Numbered from the stretch's first letter, positions 17,437 through 27,311 are shown. The stretch is DNA of 64,000 nucleotides from Candidatus Abyssobacteria bacterium SURF_5 (GCA_003598085.1 QZKU01000053.1:56322-120321), one strand, 5' to 3'. Program-made: numbers and translations. Notes: a model not told the origin generated them from the letters alone.

Positions 17437-20400
17437 GTAACGAAGGCGCTCACAAAAAATCCGATCGGCCGCAGCCCTCGGTCCTCAGCAAAATCGTCGA
17501 GACGTTCATCGATTCGAACTTCTCGCTCATCCTGATTATTGTTTCCCTCGTCCTCGGAGTCGCCGCGCTGCTGGTGACGCCGCGCGAGGAAGACCCGCAG
17601 ATCGTCGTTCCGCTTGCCGATGTATACGTTCAGTTCCCGGGCGCAAGCGCGGAGGAGGTCGAGCAGCTTGTTTCGACCCGGTTGGAGAAATTACTGTGGC
17701 AAATAGACGGAGTCGAATACGTCTATTCGATGTCCCAGGACGATATGGCAGTAATGACCGTCCGCTTCTTCGTCGGCGAGGATCGCGAAGACAGCCTCAT
17801 CAAGCTCTACAACAAAATCCAGCAGAATGTCGATCTCGTGCCGCCGGGCGTAACCGGATGGGTGGTTAAGCCCGTCGAGATCGACGATGTCCCCATCGTC
17901 ATGCTCGCCTTTTACGGGGCCGAAGCCTCCTCTCACGATCTGCGCCGGGTCGCCGAAGAGGTTATCGACCGGCTCCAGGCGGTTGAGGATTCCGCGCGCA
18001 CCTACACTGTGGGAGGAATGGAGCGGCAGATCAGGGTGCATCTGAACCCCGGCAAGCTGGCCGCGCGTAACCTCACCCCGCTCGAAGTCGCCGGCGCGCT
18101 GAAAGCCGCAAACGTAACGCTCGCGGCCGGCTCGTTCGCCCAGGATAACGAAGAGCGGCTCGTGCGCGGCGGTATCTTCCTGAATTCGGTCGAAGACGTG
18201 CGCGAGCTCGTGGTCGGAGCGCATGAGGGACGCCCCGTGTATCTGCAAGACGTGGCGCAGATAAGCGACGGGGCCGCCCAGCCGGATTTCTACACGCGCA
18301 TCGGATTCGGCCCCGCCGCCAAATTCAAGAACGTGCCGGAAGAGTTCAGGTCGGCCTCCACACTGCCGGCGGTTACCCTGGCTGTTGCGAAGAAACGGGG
18401 AACCAATGCGGTCTGGGTCGCCGACGAAGTCCTGCAGCAGATCGAGTCAATGAAAGGCAATGTCATTCCCGACGACGTGCGCGTACTGGTCACCCGCAAT
18501 TACGGCGAGACGGCAAACGATAAAGTGAACGAACTGGTCGAGGGACTCGCGGTTGCGATTATCATCGTGATCGCTCTCATCGGGCTGATGTTGGGCTGGC
18601 GCGAAGCGCTTATCATCGCGACGGCCGTGCCGATAAGCTTCTTCCTCACTCTGTTCTTCAACATGCTGTTTGGGTACACGATCAACCGGGTCACATTGTT
18701 TGCCCTGATGGTTTCGCTCGGCCTCGTCGTTGACGACCCGATCACCGACGTCGAGAATATCTACCGCTACTTCAAGATGCGTCTCTACCCGCCGAAGGAG
18801 TCGGTGCTGGTCGCAGTGAATGAAGTACGTCCGCCAATCATCATGTCCACCCTTACCATTATCGTCTCGTTTCTGCCCATGTCGTTTATCACCGGAATGA
18901 TGGGGCCCTACATGCGGCCGATGGCGCTCAATGTGCCGCTCGCGGTGCTCATGTCCACGGTGGTCGCCTTCACGATAACGCCCTGGATGTCCTACTACGT
19001 GCTCAGAGGCGACTATGGCAAGGTCGAGGAGGAACCCTTCGATATAAAGAAGAGCCGGCTTTATGCCGTCTACAGCCGCCTCATCGGACCGTTCCTCAGG
19101 TCGCGCGCGCTCAGTTGGATGTTCCTCGGAGCCGTCCTGCTGCTGTTCCTTGTCTCGGCCTCGCTCGCGGCTTTTGGACTCGTCCCGCTCAAGATGCTTC
19201 CGTTCGACAACAAGAACGAACTGCAACTGGTCCTCGATCTGCCCGAAGGCACAACTCTCGAGGAGACCGATCGCGCCGTGCGCGACTTCGAGCAATATCT
19301 GAGGGGCGTGGCCGAGGTGACCGATTTCGAGAGCTACGTCGGACTGGCCTCGCCCATGGATTTCAACGGGATGGTGCGCCACTACTACCTGCGCCGATCC
19401 CCCAATCTGGCCGACCTGCGGATCAACCTGGTCCACAAGAAAAAGCGGCAACAACAAAGCCATGACATCGGGTTGCGCCTGCGGGACGACCTGCAGAAGA
19501 TCGCCGACCGGCACGGCGCCCTCATGAAAATCGTGGAGGTGCCGCCCGGCCCTCCCGTTATCTCGACGCTCGTCGGCGAGCTCTACGCGGAACCGTGGCA
19601 TTCATACGAAGATATTATTGCGGCGGCATCGATCGTGCGCGAGCGGATGGCGCAGGAAGCAGGCGTTGTGGACGTCGACGACACGGTCGAAGCCGATCAA
19701 AGGCTTTACACATTTGTCCTCGACAAGGAGAAAGCGAGCCTTAATGGAATAAGCACGGTGCACGTCGCGCAGACGCTTCGGCTCGCGCTACAGGGAGAAG
19801 AAGCCGGCACTCTCCACGTGCCGACCGAGCGAAACCCGTTGAGAATCATCTTGAGGCTGACCAGAGCCGACCGTTCGAGCACCGAAAGCCTGAGCCGGCT
19901 GTACGTGAAAGGTACTCACGGAAACCTGGTGCAACTGAGCGAACTCGGGCGCTTCATTGAAAATGAAATCAGCAAGACAATCTATCACAAGAACTTGGAG
20001 CGCGTCTCTTACGTATTCGGCGAGATGGCCGGACGCAGCCCGACCGAAGCTATCTTCAATTTGCAGTCTCACTTCAAGAAGAACCCGTTGCCTGAAGGCC
20101 TCCGCATCGTCTGGAGTGGAGAGGGCGAATGGAAAATCACCATTCAGGTGTTTCGCGATCTCGGCATCGCCTTTGGAGCGGCGCTCATCGGCATCTACAT
20201 CCTGCTCGTTCTGCAGACCAACTCCTTCTTCATGCCGCTCATCATCATGACCGCCATCCCGCTCACCATAATCGGCATCATGCCGGGTTTCTGGCTGCTC
20301 AATGCGTTAGCGGGCGGCCAGGTCGGCGGGTACGGCACCCCCATCTTCTTTACGGCAACCGCCATGATCGGAATGATTGCGCTGGCGGGCATTGTCGTGC

Positions 20401-20684
20401 GCAATTCGATCATCCTTATAGATTTCGTCCAGAACTCGGTCGCGGCAGGCATGCCGCTCCGCGAGGCTCTGATGGAATCGGGCGCCGTCAGGTTCCGCCC
20501 CATCCTCCTCACCGCGGGCACAACGCTTCTGGGAAACATTGTCATCACGCTCGACCCGATTTTCAGCGGACTCGCCTGGGCGATCATCTTCGGCATCTTC
20601 GCATCGACCGCCTTCACGCTCCTCGTGATCCCGATCGTCTATAATCTCGTCTATTCCCGGCGCACGATCCGGCAGAAGGAATGA
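17433..20684 (+). CDS. RND-family efflux pump permease
   Basis: The 1083-residue protein has the AcrB/MexF-like layout of two repeats, each with one helix, a large periplasmic loop and five to six helices. The proton-relay region in TM4 reads SLGLVVDDPITDVENIY; the adjacent aspartates are conserved, although the usual DDAIVVVEN is DDPITDVEN, as in a subset of the family. The second half carries GMIALAGIVVRNSIILIDF. It exports hydrophobic compounds or, less likely, metals, using proton motive force. Substrate unknown. Confidence 0.93.
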   Translation: MSNEGAHKKSDRPQPSVLSKIVETFIDSNFSLILIIVSLVLGVAALLVTPREEDPQIVVPLADVYVQFPGASAEEVEQLVSTRLEKLLWQIDGVEYVYSMSQDDMAVMTVRFFVGEDREDSLIKLYNKIQQNVDLVPPGVTGWVVKPVEIDDVPIVMLAFYGAEASSHDLRRVAEEVIDRLQAVEDSARTYTVGGMERQIRVHLNPGKLAARNLTPLEVAGALKAANVTLAAGSFAQDNEERLVRGGIFLNSVEDVRELVVGAHEGRPVYLQDVAQISDGAAQPDFYTRIGFGPAAKFKNVPEEFRSASTLPAVTLAVAKKRGTNAVWVADEVLQQIESMKGNVIPDDVRVLVTRNYGETANDKVNELVEGLAVAIIIVIALIGLMLGWREALIIATAVPISFFLTLFFNMLFGYTINRVTLFALMVSLGLVVDDPITDVENIYRYFKMRLYPPKESVLVAVNEVRPPIIMSTLTIIVSFLPMSFITGMMGPYMRPMALNVPLAVLMSTVVAFTITPWMSYYVLRGDYGKVEEEPFDIKKSRLYAVYSRLIGPFLRSRALSWMFLGAVLLLFLVSASLAAFGLVPLKMLPFDNKNELQLVLDLPEGTTLEETDRAVRDFEQYLRGVAEVTDFESYVGLASPMDFNGMVRHYYLRRSPNLADLRINLVHKKKRQQQSHDIGLRLRDDLQKIADRHGALMKIVEVPPGPPVISTLVGELYAEPWHSYEDIIAAASIVRERMAQEAGVVDVDDTVEADQRLYTFVLDKEKASLNGISTVHVAQTLRLALQGEEAGTLHVPTERNPLRIILRLTRADRSSTESLSRLYVKGTHGNLVQLSELGRFIENEISKTIYHKNLERVSYVFGEMAGRSPTEAIFNLQSHFKKNPLPEGLRIVWSGEGEWKITIQVFRDLGIAFGAALIGIYILLVLQTNSFFMPLIIMTAIPLTIIGIMPGFWLLNALAGGQVGGYGTPIFFTATAMIGMIALAGIVVRNSIILIDFVQNSVAAGMPLREALMESGAVRFRPILLTAGTTLLGNIVITLDPIFSGLAWAIIFGIFASTAFTLLVIPIVYNLVYSRRTIRQKE

Positions 20685-20769
20685 GCGGCGAGTTGGCGGA
20701 CTGATTGCCGCGAGACGGTCTGCTCCGCCTCGCTGGCCGAAACAGCATGTGCGAATTCAGCGCCTGCAC

Positions 20770-21639
20770 TCAAACGACGTACAGAAACCGGGTGCAGTTG
20801 GGGCAGGTCATCAGTTTTTGTGACTCGCGTAGATCCTGGGCAAACGATGAAGAAAGCTGAATATTGCAACCAAGGCAGATCTCTTCCTCTACTGCGACTA
20901 CTGGTTGCCCGCCTCGCGATTTCAGACGGTCGTAATGAGCGAGCACACGCGGTGAAATGCACGAGCGCACTTGCTCGATCTTCTGGCCAAGCGCCTCGGT
21001 GTGATTGTTGTCCGCCTTGCGAAGGCTTTCGAGTCTCATCAGCCTGATCAACAGCATAAGGTCCGAATTGGTTCCCCGCATCACCTTTCCTTCAGACTCG
21101 GCTGCTGACGCCCGAGAGTTCGGGGAGACATGACTCACAAGGTTTTCGCTTGCTTCGTCAAGAACCTTATACATGCTGGTAGAATTGGTTGCCTCCATGA
21201 GCCGCTCGACCAGGTTGTCATCGAGCACCAGGCGCGAGAGAGAAGATATGAAATACAGATACTTGTGCGAATCGGAAGGCGGGTAAAGGATTAAAAATAC
21301 CAGGTGAACCGGCTTGCCGTCTATTGAACGGTATTCCATGCCCTCGCGCTTGCGCCCAACAGCGCACACCAGGCGGTCGATGACGTTTACGCGCGCATGA
21401 GGAATGGCGATGCCCAAGCCTATCCCCGTGCTGTCGAAGCTCTCGCGCTCGAGCACGCGCTCAAGAGCGTTCTCCATGTCGTCAATCTTTCCCTTTTTCT
21501 GCAGAAGGCGGGCTAATTCCTTAATGGCATGAATCTTATCGTTGCTCTTGAGGTTGGATACGATGTCTTCTTTTGAGATATATTCAGTCAGCTTCATTCG
21601 ACTTCCCAGATCACTTCCCACTTGCTCTATCTGAGGCAT
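20770..21639 (-). CDS. PTS EIIA (fructose/Ntr type) domain fused to a C4 zinc ribbon
   Basis: Residues about 16-165 form an EIIA domain of the PtsN/fructose type, with the phospho-accepting histidine in IAIPHARV (H81). A linker of low conservation and a helical stretch follow, and the protein ends in a zinc ribbon with CLGC (255, 258) and CPNC (279, 282), like the C-terminal domain of zf-RING_7 proteins. The combination suggests a phosphorylation-controlled regulator that binds nucleic acid or protein. AAGGAGGATCA immediately before the ATG fixes the start at 21639. No other PTS gene is near. Confidence 0.82.
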   Translation of the reverse strand: MPQIEQVGSDLGSRMKLTEYISKEDIVSNLKSNDKIHAIKELARLLQKKGKIDDMENALERVLERESFDSTGIGLGIAIPHARVNVIDRLVCAVGRKREGMEYRSIDGKPVHLVFLILYPPSDSHKYLYFISSLSRLVLDDNLVERLMEATNSTSMYKVLDEASENLVSHVSPNSRASAAESEGKVMRGTNSDLMLLIRLMRLESLRKADNNHTEALGQKIEQVRSCISPRVLAHYDRLKSRGGQPVVAVEEEICLGCNIQLSSSFAQDLRESQKLMTCPNCTRFLYVV

Positions 21640-21674
21640 TGATCCTCCTTATCATTTTATGAATCCTCAAGGTC

Positions 21675-21704
21675 ATTATACTCATCAGTCATCTTCTGTG
21701 TCAA
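21675..21704 (-). promoter_or_regulatory. Strong predicted promoter of the EIIA/zinc-ribbon gene
   Basis: Minus-strand TTGACA (21699-21704) and TATAAT (21675-21680) are both perfect hexamers spaced 18 bases. The start codon lies about 35 bases downstream of the -10. Confidence 0.75.
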
Positions 21705-21862
21705 GGACTTACAGCCGGTCGATTTTCCTTTCAACCGGCGTGAATCGGCCTTCCCTCTCACGCGCCGCATTGTGCGCAATCAACGCCCGATTCATCATCA
21801 AAAAAAAGCGAATGGCACGGCGATGGCTCTCGGAGCGTGATGCAGCACGTCCTCCCCCTTGC

Positions 21863-21930
21863 AACATAAGATGCAGCCATTTTTGCCCACATTTTGAGTT
21901 GACTTGCCGCCTGTCTTATGTTAACATAAA
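21863..21930 (+). promoter_or_regulatory. Predicted rnf operon promoter with palindromic operator
   Basis: TTGACT (21899-21904) and TAACAT (21922-21927) are 17 bases apart. The -10 lies inside a perfect 14-base palindrome, TTATGTTAACATAA (21916-21929). A further half-site AACATAAG occurs at 21863-21870. The remaining bases of the 353-base gap between the EIIA gene and rnfC hold no recognisable gene. Confidence 0.55.
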
Positions 21931-21992
21931 GTGCTATATTCATGGTGTTTCTCTCCCTTGCCTCCACTTCTTCTTAAAGGAAAGATGTTTGA

Positions 21993-23345
21993 ATGTTGAA
22001 GAGTGTTTCAAGAACGTTTCGCGGCGGGATTCACCCTCCCACCGAAAAGCAGCACACGGAAAAAAAGCCGATTGAAGTGATGCCCCCGCCCGAGCGGGTG
22101 TTTATCCCGCTGAGGCAGCACACGGGCGCGCCGGCCCGCGCAATCGTGAAGGCAGGCGACCATGTGAAGGCAGGTCAGGCGGTCGGTAAAGGCCCCGGGT
22201 TTGTTACGACAATAATGCACGCCTCGATTTCCGGAGAGGTGGTCTCAATCAAACAGAGAAATCACCCGGTATTCAGGCATTGCGAGACAATCGAGATCAA
22301 GTCTGACGGCAAAGACGAGTGGATCTTTGGGACGGCCCATCCACGCGGGCAGGCGGATCAACTTCCTCCTGAAGATATCAAGAGAATCGTCACCGAGAGC
22401 GGCATCGTGGGGCTCGGGGGAGCTGCATTTCCCACGCATGTCAAGTTGTCGCCGCCACCCGAAAAAAAGATCAGCCTCTACATCCTGAACGGAGCCGAAT
22501 GCGAGCCCTTTCTCACCGCCGACGACCGCGTCATGCAGGAACGCACTGAGGATATTGTCCTCGGATTGCGCCTGATGATGCGCGCTGTGGGCGTCGCACG
22601 CGCGATCATTGCCGTGGAGGCGAACAAGCCGGATTCGTTGAAAGTTCTTAAAGCCGCGGTATCGCGTTTCTCCGAGATCGAGGTCGTAAAACTGCAGACG
22701 AAATATCCGCAGGGCTCGGAAAAACAGTTGATCCGGGTCGTTACCGGGCGCGAAATTCCCAGGGGCGGCCTGCCGATGGACGTCGGCGTCGCTATCAATA
22801 ATGTCGGGACCGCCCTGGCCGTTGCGGAGGCCGTCTGCGATGGCAAGCCGTTGATAGAGCGAGCGTTAACCGTTACCGGCTCAGCCATAGCGCAGCCGAA
22901 AAACCTTAAAGTACGTCTCGGCGCCCTCTTCAAGGATGTGATCGAACATTGCGGCGGGTTTTCCGCTCCGCCGGTAAAGATTCTGATGGGCGGTCCGATG
23001 ATGGGCATTGCGCAATATACGACCGAGGTGCCGGTTATTAAAGGAACCTCAGGAATTGTCGCGCTGGCCGCGGAAAGCCTGAACATAGTCGAATCGCAGA
23101 CCTGCATCCGGTGCGGGCGCTGCGTGAATGCCTGTCCAATGTATCTGATTCCTTCGGTGCTTGGCATTCTCTGCGAGCGGCACAAATTCGAGGAAGCCAA
23201 AGCAATGGGACTCATGGACTGCGTCGAGTGCGGTTGCTGCACCTACGTGTGCCCCGCCGGGCGCCCCATGGTGCATATGTTCAAATTCGGGAAAATGGAG
23301 CTCTTTAAGCAAGCGCAGAAAAAACGCGAGAAAGAGGCAAAGTGA
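21993..23345 (+). CDS. rnfC: Rnf complex subunit C (NADH-binding, Fe-S)
   Basis: The 450-residue protein has the RnfC N-terminal signature (FRGGIHPP), an NQO1-like NADH/FMN domain (GLGGAAFPTHVK, NGAECEPFL) and two ferredoxin motifs, CIRCGRCVNACP from residue 371 and CVECGCCTYVCP from residue 410. It is the NAD(H)-reacting peripheral subunit of the membrane complex that couples ferredoxin:NAD oxidoreduction to ion pumping. AAAGGAAAGA precedes the ATG. It overlaps rnfD. Confidence 0.96.
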   Translation: MLKSVSRTFRGGIHPPTEKQHTEKKPIEVMPPPERVFIPLRQHTGAPARAIVKAGDHVKAGQAVGKGPGFVTTIMHASISGEVVSIKQRNHPVFRHCETIEIKSDGKDEWIFGTAHPRGQADQLPPEDIKRIVTESGIVGLGGAAFPTHVKLSPPPEKKISLYILNGAECEPFLTADDRVMQERTEDIVLGLRLMMRAVGVARAIIAVEANKPDSLKVLKAAVSRFSEIEVVKLQTKYPQGSEKQLIRVVTGREIPRGGLPMDVGVAINNVGTALAVAEAVCDGKPLIERALTVTGSAIAQPKNLKVRLGALFKDVIEHCGGFSAPPVKILMGGPMMGIAQYTTEVPVIKGTSGIVALAAESLNIVESQTCIRCGRCVNACPMYLIPSVLGILCERHKFEEAKAMGLMDCVECGCCTYVCPAGRPMVHMFKFGKMELFKQAQKKREKEAK

Positions 23346-24355
23346 CAACACTGGATCGCCAACTTGTCGTTACAACGCCGCCTCATATCCGCTCGGCTGC
23401 ATCAGTCAACCGGATCATGGCCGACGTGCACATCGCGCTTGCCCCCGTCACCATTGCGGGCGTATACCTGTTCGGATTCCGGTCGGCGGTTCTGCTGGCG
23501 GTTTCGGTCCTTGCAGCCGTCGTTACGGAAGCGGCCATCGAGAAAATCCTCAAGTGGGACGTAACGATCGGCGATTACAGCGCCGCTCTGACCGGTCTGT
23601 TTGTCGGCTTGGTGCTTCCGCCGGGAGCGCCCCTGTGGCTGGGAGCAATTGGAAGCGCCTTCTCAATCGCCGTCGCCAAGATGGCTTTCGGAGGTCTCGG
23701 AAAGAATATCTTCAATCCGGCCCTTGCGGGACGGGTGATGCTCCTTGCAGCTTGGCCGATCGCGATGACGAAGGGCTGGCTCCAACCGCTGTGGTGGCGG
23801 CAGGAGGGCTTCTCGTTCTGGACGCTTCGGGTGGCCGACCGGCTCGGCATATCAGTTGACGTTATCACTTCCGCGACTCCGCTGGCCAAAGGAGGCGCAC
23901 CCGATCCGTACACAATGATGGACCTGTTCACCGGCAGGGTTGGCGGCTGTATCGGAGAGACGTCCGCTGCCGCTCTGCTGATCGGCGGCGCTTACCTGAT
24001 TTACCGGCGGCTCATTTACTGGCAGTTGCCGGCAAGTTTCATCGCAACCACGGGAATTCTGATGTGGGCATTCGGCGGACAGCAGGGACTGTTTACGGGC
24101 GATTTCATGATGCATGTGCTGGCAGGCGGTCTTATTCTCGGAGCCTTCTTCATGGCGACAGACATGGTGACTTCTCCCATAACGATCAGGGGACAACTGA
24201 TCATGGGCATCGGGTGCGGCGCAATTACCGCACTTGTGCGGCTGAAGGGAGGGCCGCCGGAAGGCGTTTCCTATTCAATCCTCATCATGAACGCCTTTAC
24301 TCCGCTGATTGATAAATACACGGTGCCGCGCCCATTTGGAGAGAAAGTTTCGTGA
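23342..24355 (+). CDS. rnfD: Rnf complex subunit D
   Basis: The 337-residue membrane protein has about nine predicted helices. The flavin attachment motif VITSATPLAKG places the covalent FMN on T179. The GTG start overlaps the rnfC stop (GTGA). It forms part of the ion-translocating membrane core together with RnfA, E and G. Confidence 0.95.
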   Translation: MTTLDRQLVVTTPPHIRSAASVNRIMADVHIALAPVTIAGVYLFGFRSAVLLAVSVLAAVVTEAAIEKILKWDVTIGDYSAALTGLFVGLVLPPGAPLWLGAIGSAFSIAVAKMAFGGLGKNIFNPALAGRVMLLAAWPIAMTKGWLQPLWWRQEGFSFWTLRVADRLGISVDVITSATPLAKGGAPDPYTMMDLFTGRVGGCIGETSAAALLIGGAYLIYRRLIYWQLPASFIATTGILMWAFGGQQGLFTGDFMMHVLAGGLILGAFFMATDMVTSPITIRGQLIMGIGCGAITALVRLKGGPPEGVSYSILIMNAFTPLIDKYTVPRPFGEKVS

Positions 24356-24963
24356 ACATCTATTTCCGGCTCAGCTTGTTACTGTTTCTGATCTGCGCGA
24401 TTGCCGCCGGCGCGCTGGCGATTGTGAATTCGATGACGTATCAGCAGATCATGCAAAACGAAGAAAGCAAGGAGCGCATCCTCAGAGGGAGAGCCCTCGC
24501 AGGCGCGGAAAAGGGGCCGCAGGTTGTCTTCGATGATAAACCTGTACGGATCAACGAGACCAACTACTATATCGGCCGCCTTGATGATGAGATTGTCGGC
24601 GCCACCTTCACCACGGTCACAAATCAGGGATACGGCGGCCCGATCGAGATCGTCATCGGCATGAATGACGACAGGATCACCGGCGTTATGATCAAAAGCA
24701 GCTCGGAAACGCCCGGACTGGGCGCGAACGCGAGTGCGGTAAAATACGGCGAGAGCGAGCCGTGGTTTTTGGCGCAGTTCAAAAACCTCGAGCCGGAGCA
24801 CGTTAGCCTGAAGAAAGATGATCCGGCAGGAGCAATCGACGCGATTACCGCCGCAACAATCACCTCGCGAGCCATCACGAACGCGGTCCGCGAGGAAGCG
24901 AAAGAATTTGAGAGCGTCTGGCCTCAATTGCTGGAGCAAAAGAAATATGTCAGCACGAACTGA
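24352..24963 (+). CDS. rnfG: Rnf complex subunit G (flavoprotein)
   Basis: The 203-residue protein has one N-terminal membrane helix (about residues 5-25) and an extracytoplasmic FMN-binding domain. AITAATITSRAI contains the flavinylation threonine (T169). The motif is TAAT rather than the more common SGAT. GTG start overlapping the rnfD stop; its end overlaps rnfE by 17 bases. Confidence 0.94.
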   Translation: MNIYFRLSLLLFLICAIAAGALAIVNSMTYQQIMQNEESKERILRGRALAGAEKGPQVVFDDKPVRINETNYYIGRLDDEIVGATFTTVTNQGYGGPIEIVIGMNDDRITGVMIKSSSETPGLGANASAVKYGESEPWFLAQFKNLEPEHVSLKKDDPAGAIDAITAATITSRAITNAVREEAKEFESVWPQLLEQKKYVSTN

Positions 24964-25579
24964 GTTTCTCAAGGGCTTTTGGGAGGAAAATCCAACGTTC
25001 CGGATTATCCTCGGTATGTGTCCCACGATGGCGGTCACGACCTCGTTGATCAATGGAATCGGCATGGGACTGGCAACGCTCGGGGTTCTGCTCGGCTCGA
25101 ACGTGGCGATTTCGCTGCTGCGTAATTTCATTCCGTCACAGATTCGAATTCCAGCATTCATCGTCGTGATCGCTTCGTTTGTCACGATCATTGACTTGTT
25201 CATGCACGCGTACACACCCGCTCTCCACGCGGCGCTCGGCATTTTTATTCCGCTGATCGTCGTCAACTGCATCATCCTGGGCAGAGCCGAGGCTTTCGCC
25301 TCAAAACATGGTTTGTGGTTCTCGATTGTCGACGCGGCGGGCATGGGTTTGGGGTTCACCCTCAACCTGATAATCCTCGGAGGACTTAGGGAAATATTTG
25401 GCGCCGGACAACTGCTCGGGCGGCCGGTCGCGCCCGAATTCTTTCAGGCCCCGCTGGTGATGATTCTGCCGCCGGGCGCATTCCTGCTGGTCGGTTTCCT
25501 CATTGCGACGATGAATATCATTCGCCGCAGGGCCGAGATAAGGCGCGCCGCCGAGCGCAAAGAGATGGTGCATGCATGA
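24947..25579 (+). CDS. rnfE: Rnf complex subunit E
   Basis: The 210-residue membrane protein has six predicted helices and the RnfE/NqrD signatures ENPTFRIILGMCPTMAVTTS near the N-terminus and IPLIVVNCIILGRAEAFA in the middle. The ATG at 24947 inside the rnfG 3' end gives the expected start of the family. The cysteines in GMCPT and NCIIL are ligands of the membrane Fe-S centre shared with RnfA. Confidence 0.95.
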   Translation: MSARTEFLKGFWEENPTFRIILGMCPTMAVTTSLINGIGMGLATLGVLLGSNVAISLLRNFIPSQIRIPAFIVVIASFVTIIDLFMHAYTPALHAALGIFIPLIVVNCIILGRAEAFASKHGLWFSIVDAAGMGLGFTLNLIILGGLREIFGAGQLLGRPVAPEFFQAPLVMILPPGAFLLVGFLIATMNIIRRRAEIRRAAERKEMVHA

Positions 25580-25634
25580 TGAGTAGCGGCGCAGGAGAAA
25601 AGGCAATATTCCTTCGGGGATTGTGGGAGGCCGT

Positions 25635-26228
25635 ATGAACGATTTTCCCAGCATATCAACCCTGATGACAATAGCGATCGGCGCTATTTTCATCAACAAC
25701 TTCGTACTGAGCCGGTTCCTGGGCATCTGCCCGTTTATCGGGGTTTCCCGCAGCATCGCTCCTTCGGTCGGTATGGGAATGGCAGTCATTTTCGTTATGA
25801 CGCTGGCCGGATTCGTCACGTTTTATGTAAATTATCTCCTGGTTCTGGCAGGAGTGGGATTCCTGCAGACGGTAGCCTTCATTCTCGTGATAGCGGCTCT
25901 GGTGCAGTTCGTCGAGATGTTCCTGCAAAAATTCAACCCGACGCTCTACTCGGCGCTCGGCATCTATCTGCCGCTTATCACCACGAATTGCGCCGTTCTC
26001 GGCGTCGCGCTGCTGAACATAAAGGAAGGATATAGTATTATCGAGGTTCTCGTGTTCTCCTTTTCGGCTGCGATCGGCTTCGCGCTGGCGCTGGTGATCA
26101 TGGCGGGCATCCGCGAGCGACTCGAGATTACCGACGTGCCGAAGGCAATGGAAGGCGCACCGATAGCATTTATTGTCGGCGGTATCCTGTCGCTTGCTTT
26201 TATGGGTTTTTCGGGCATGAAATTCTAG
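25635..26228 (+). CDS. rnfA: Rnf complex subunit A
   Basis: The 197-residue membrane protein has six predicted helices and the RnfA/NqrE signatures NNFVLSRFLGICPFIGVS and LPLITTNCAVLGVALLN. It pairs with RnfE in the membrane core. GGGAGG about 4 bases before the ATG at 25635 supports this start over an in-frame GTG 12 bases upstream. A gap of 55 bases separates it from rnfE. Confidence 0.95.
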   Translation: MNDFPSISTLMTIAIGAIFINNFVLSRFLGICPFIGVSRSIAPSVGMGMAVIFVMTLAGFVTFYVNYLLVLAGVGFLQTVAFILVIAALVQFVEMFLQKFNPTLYSALGIYLPLITTNCAVLGVALLNIKEGYSIIEVLVFSFSAAIGFALALVIMAGIRERLEITDVPKAMEGAPIAFIVGGILSLAFMGFSGMKF

Positions 26229-26270
26229 GCCTTTACAGCGGGTATCAAACTCCGGGAGTGAGTTCAAATA

Positions 26271-27311
26271 ATGGTAACAATAGTATGGGCGATTGCGGTG
26301 GTCGGCGGACTCGGCCTCGTTGCCGGCGCCATCCTCGCTTTCGCGTCAAAAAAATTCGCCGTGGCGGTGGATCCGCGCGTTGAAATGATGGAGAAAGTGC
26401 TCCCCGGCGGCAACTGCGGCGCCTGCGGCTTCCCCAGTTGCTCGGCGGCGGCCAGAGCAATCGCCGAGGGCAAGGCGCCGGTGAACACGTGCAAGGCGGG
26501 CGGTGATTCCACTGTCGCCGCAATCGCCAGGATCATGGGCGTCGAGGCTGTCGCCGGCGGCCAGAAAGTGGCGAAAATCCAGTGCCGGGGCGATATCGGG
26601 ATCGCGAAAGAACAGTACGAATATCACGGCATCGACGACTGCCGTGCGGCGTACATTCTCTTTAACGGGGCAAAAGCATGCGCCTACGGCTGCCTCGCGC
26701 TCGGCTCGTGCGCAAAGGCCTGCCCGTTCGGCGCCATCGAATACGAACACCACCGCGTGCCGCGGGTTCGCTACGACAAGTGCACCGGCTGCGGAGTGTG
26801 CGTAGATGTTTGCCCGAGAAACCTGATCGACCTCTACGACGCGTCTCATGAAGTCTTCGTGATATGCAAATCAAGAGATAAGGGCGCCCAGGTTCGCAAG
26901 GTCTGCGACGTCGGGTGCGTCGCCTGCGGCGTCTGCGAACGAAGCTGCCCGTATGAAGCCGTTACCGTGCAGGCCGGGCTGGCGGTTATAGACCATGAAA
27001 AATGCAGAAAGTGCGGGCTCTGCGTCAAACAGTGCCCCTATGACGTTATTCAGATGAAAGAAAAGAAGGCTCGCGCATTCATTACTGAGACCTGCAACGG
27101 CTGTACTATCTGCGAGAAGGTGTGCCCGGTTAACGCCATTTCAGGTGTACTGAAACAGCGCCATGTGGTCGATCCCGCCAAATGCATCGCCTGCGAAATC
27201 TGCGTCGGTAAGTGCCCCAAAAACGCCATCGAGATGCGCGAAGCTAAACGGGGCGAGATCAACCGCGCACCCGCTCAACTCGAACACGAACTCCAGAAGG
27301 TTCATACCTGA
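26271..27311 (+). CDS. rnfB: Rnf complex subunit B, polyferredoxin
   Basis: The 346-residue protein has an N-terminal membrane helix (about residues 3-25) and the RnfB NCGACGFPSC cluster motif (C49, C52, C57), followed by six ferredoxin-like CxxCxxCxxxC(P) stretches in the rest of the protein. It accepts electrons from reduced ferredoxin and passes them into the complex. It is longer and richer in clusters than proteobacterial RnfB, as in the anaerobe type. It closes the rnfCDGEAB operon; the kinase gene starts 17 bases later. Confidence 0.95.
   Translation: MVTIVWAIAVVGGLGLVAGAILAFASKKFAVAVDPRVEMMEKVLPGGNCGACGFPSCSAAARAIAEGKAPVNTCKAGGDSTVAAIARIMGVEAVAGGQKVAKIQCRGDIGIAKEQYEYHGIDDCRAAYILFNGAKACAYGCLALGSCAKACPFGAIEYEHHRVPRVRYDKCTGCGVCVDVCPRNLIDLYDASHEVFVICKSRDKGAQVRKVCDVGCVACGVCERSCPYEAVTVQAGLAVIDHEKCRKCGLCVKQCPYDVIQMKEKKARAFITETCNGCTICEKVCPVNAISGVLKQRHVVDPAKCIACEICVGKCPKNAIEMREAKRGEINRAPAQLEHELQKVHT

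Noticed and set aside
18447..19601. Minus-strand open frame (384 codons)
   Set aside because: Antisense to the RND permease; His/Asp-rich composition comes from reverse reading.
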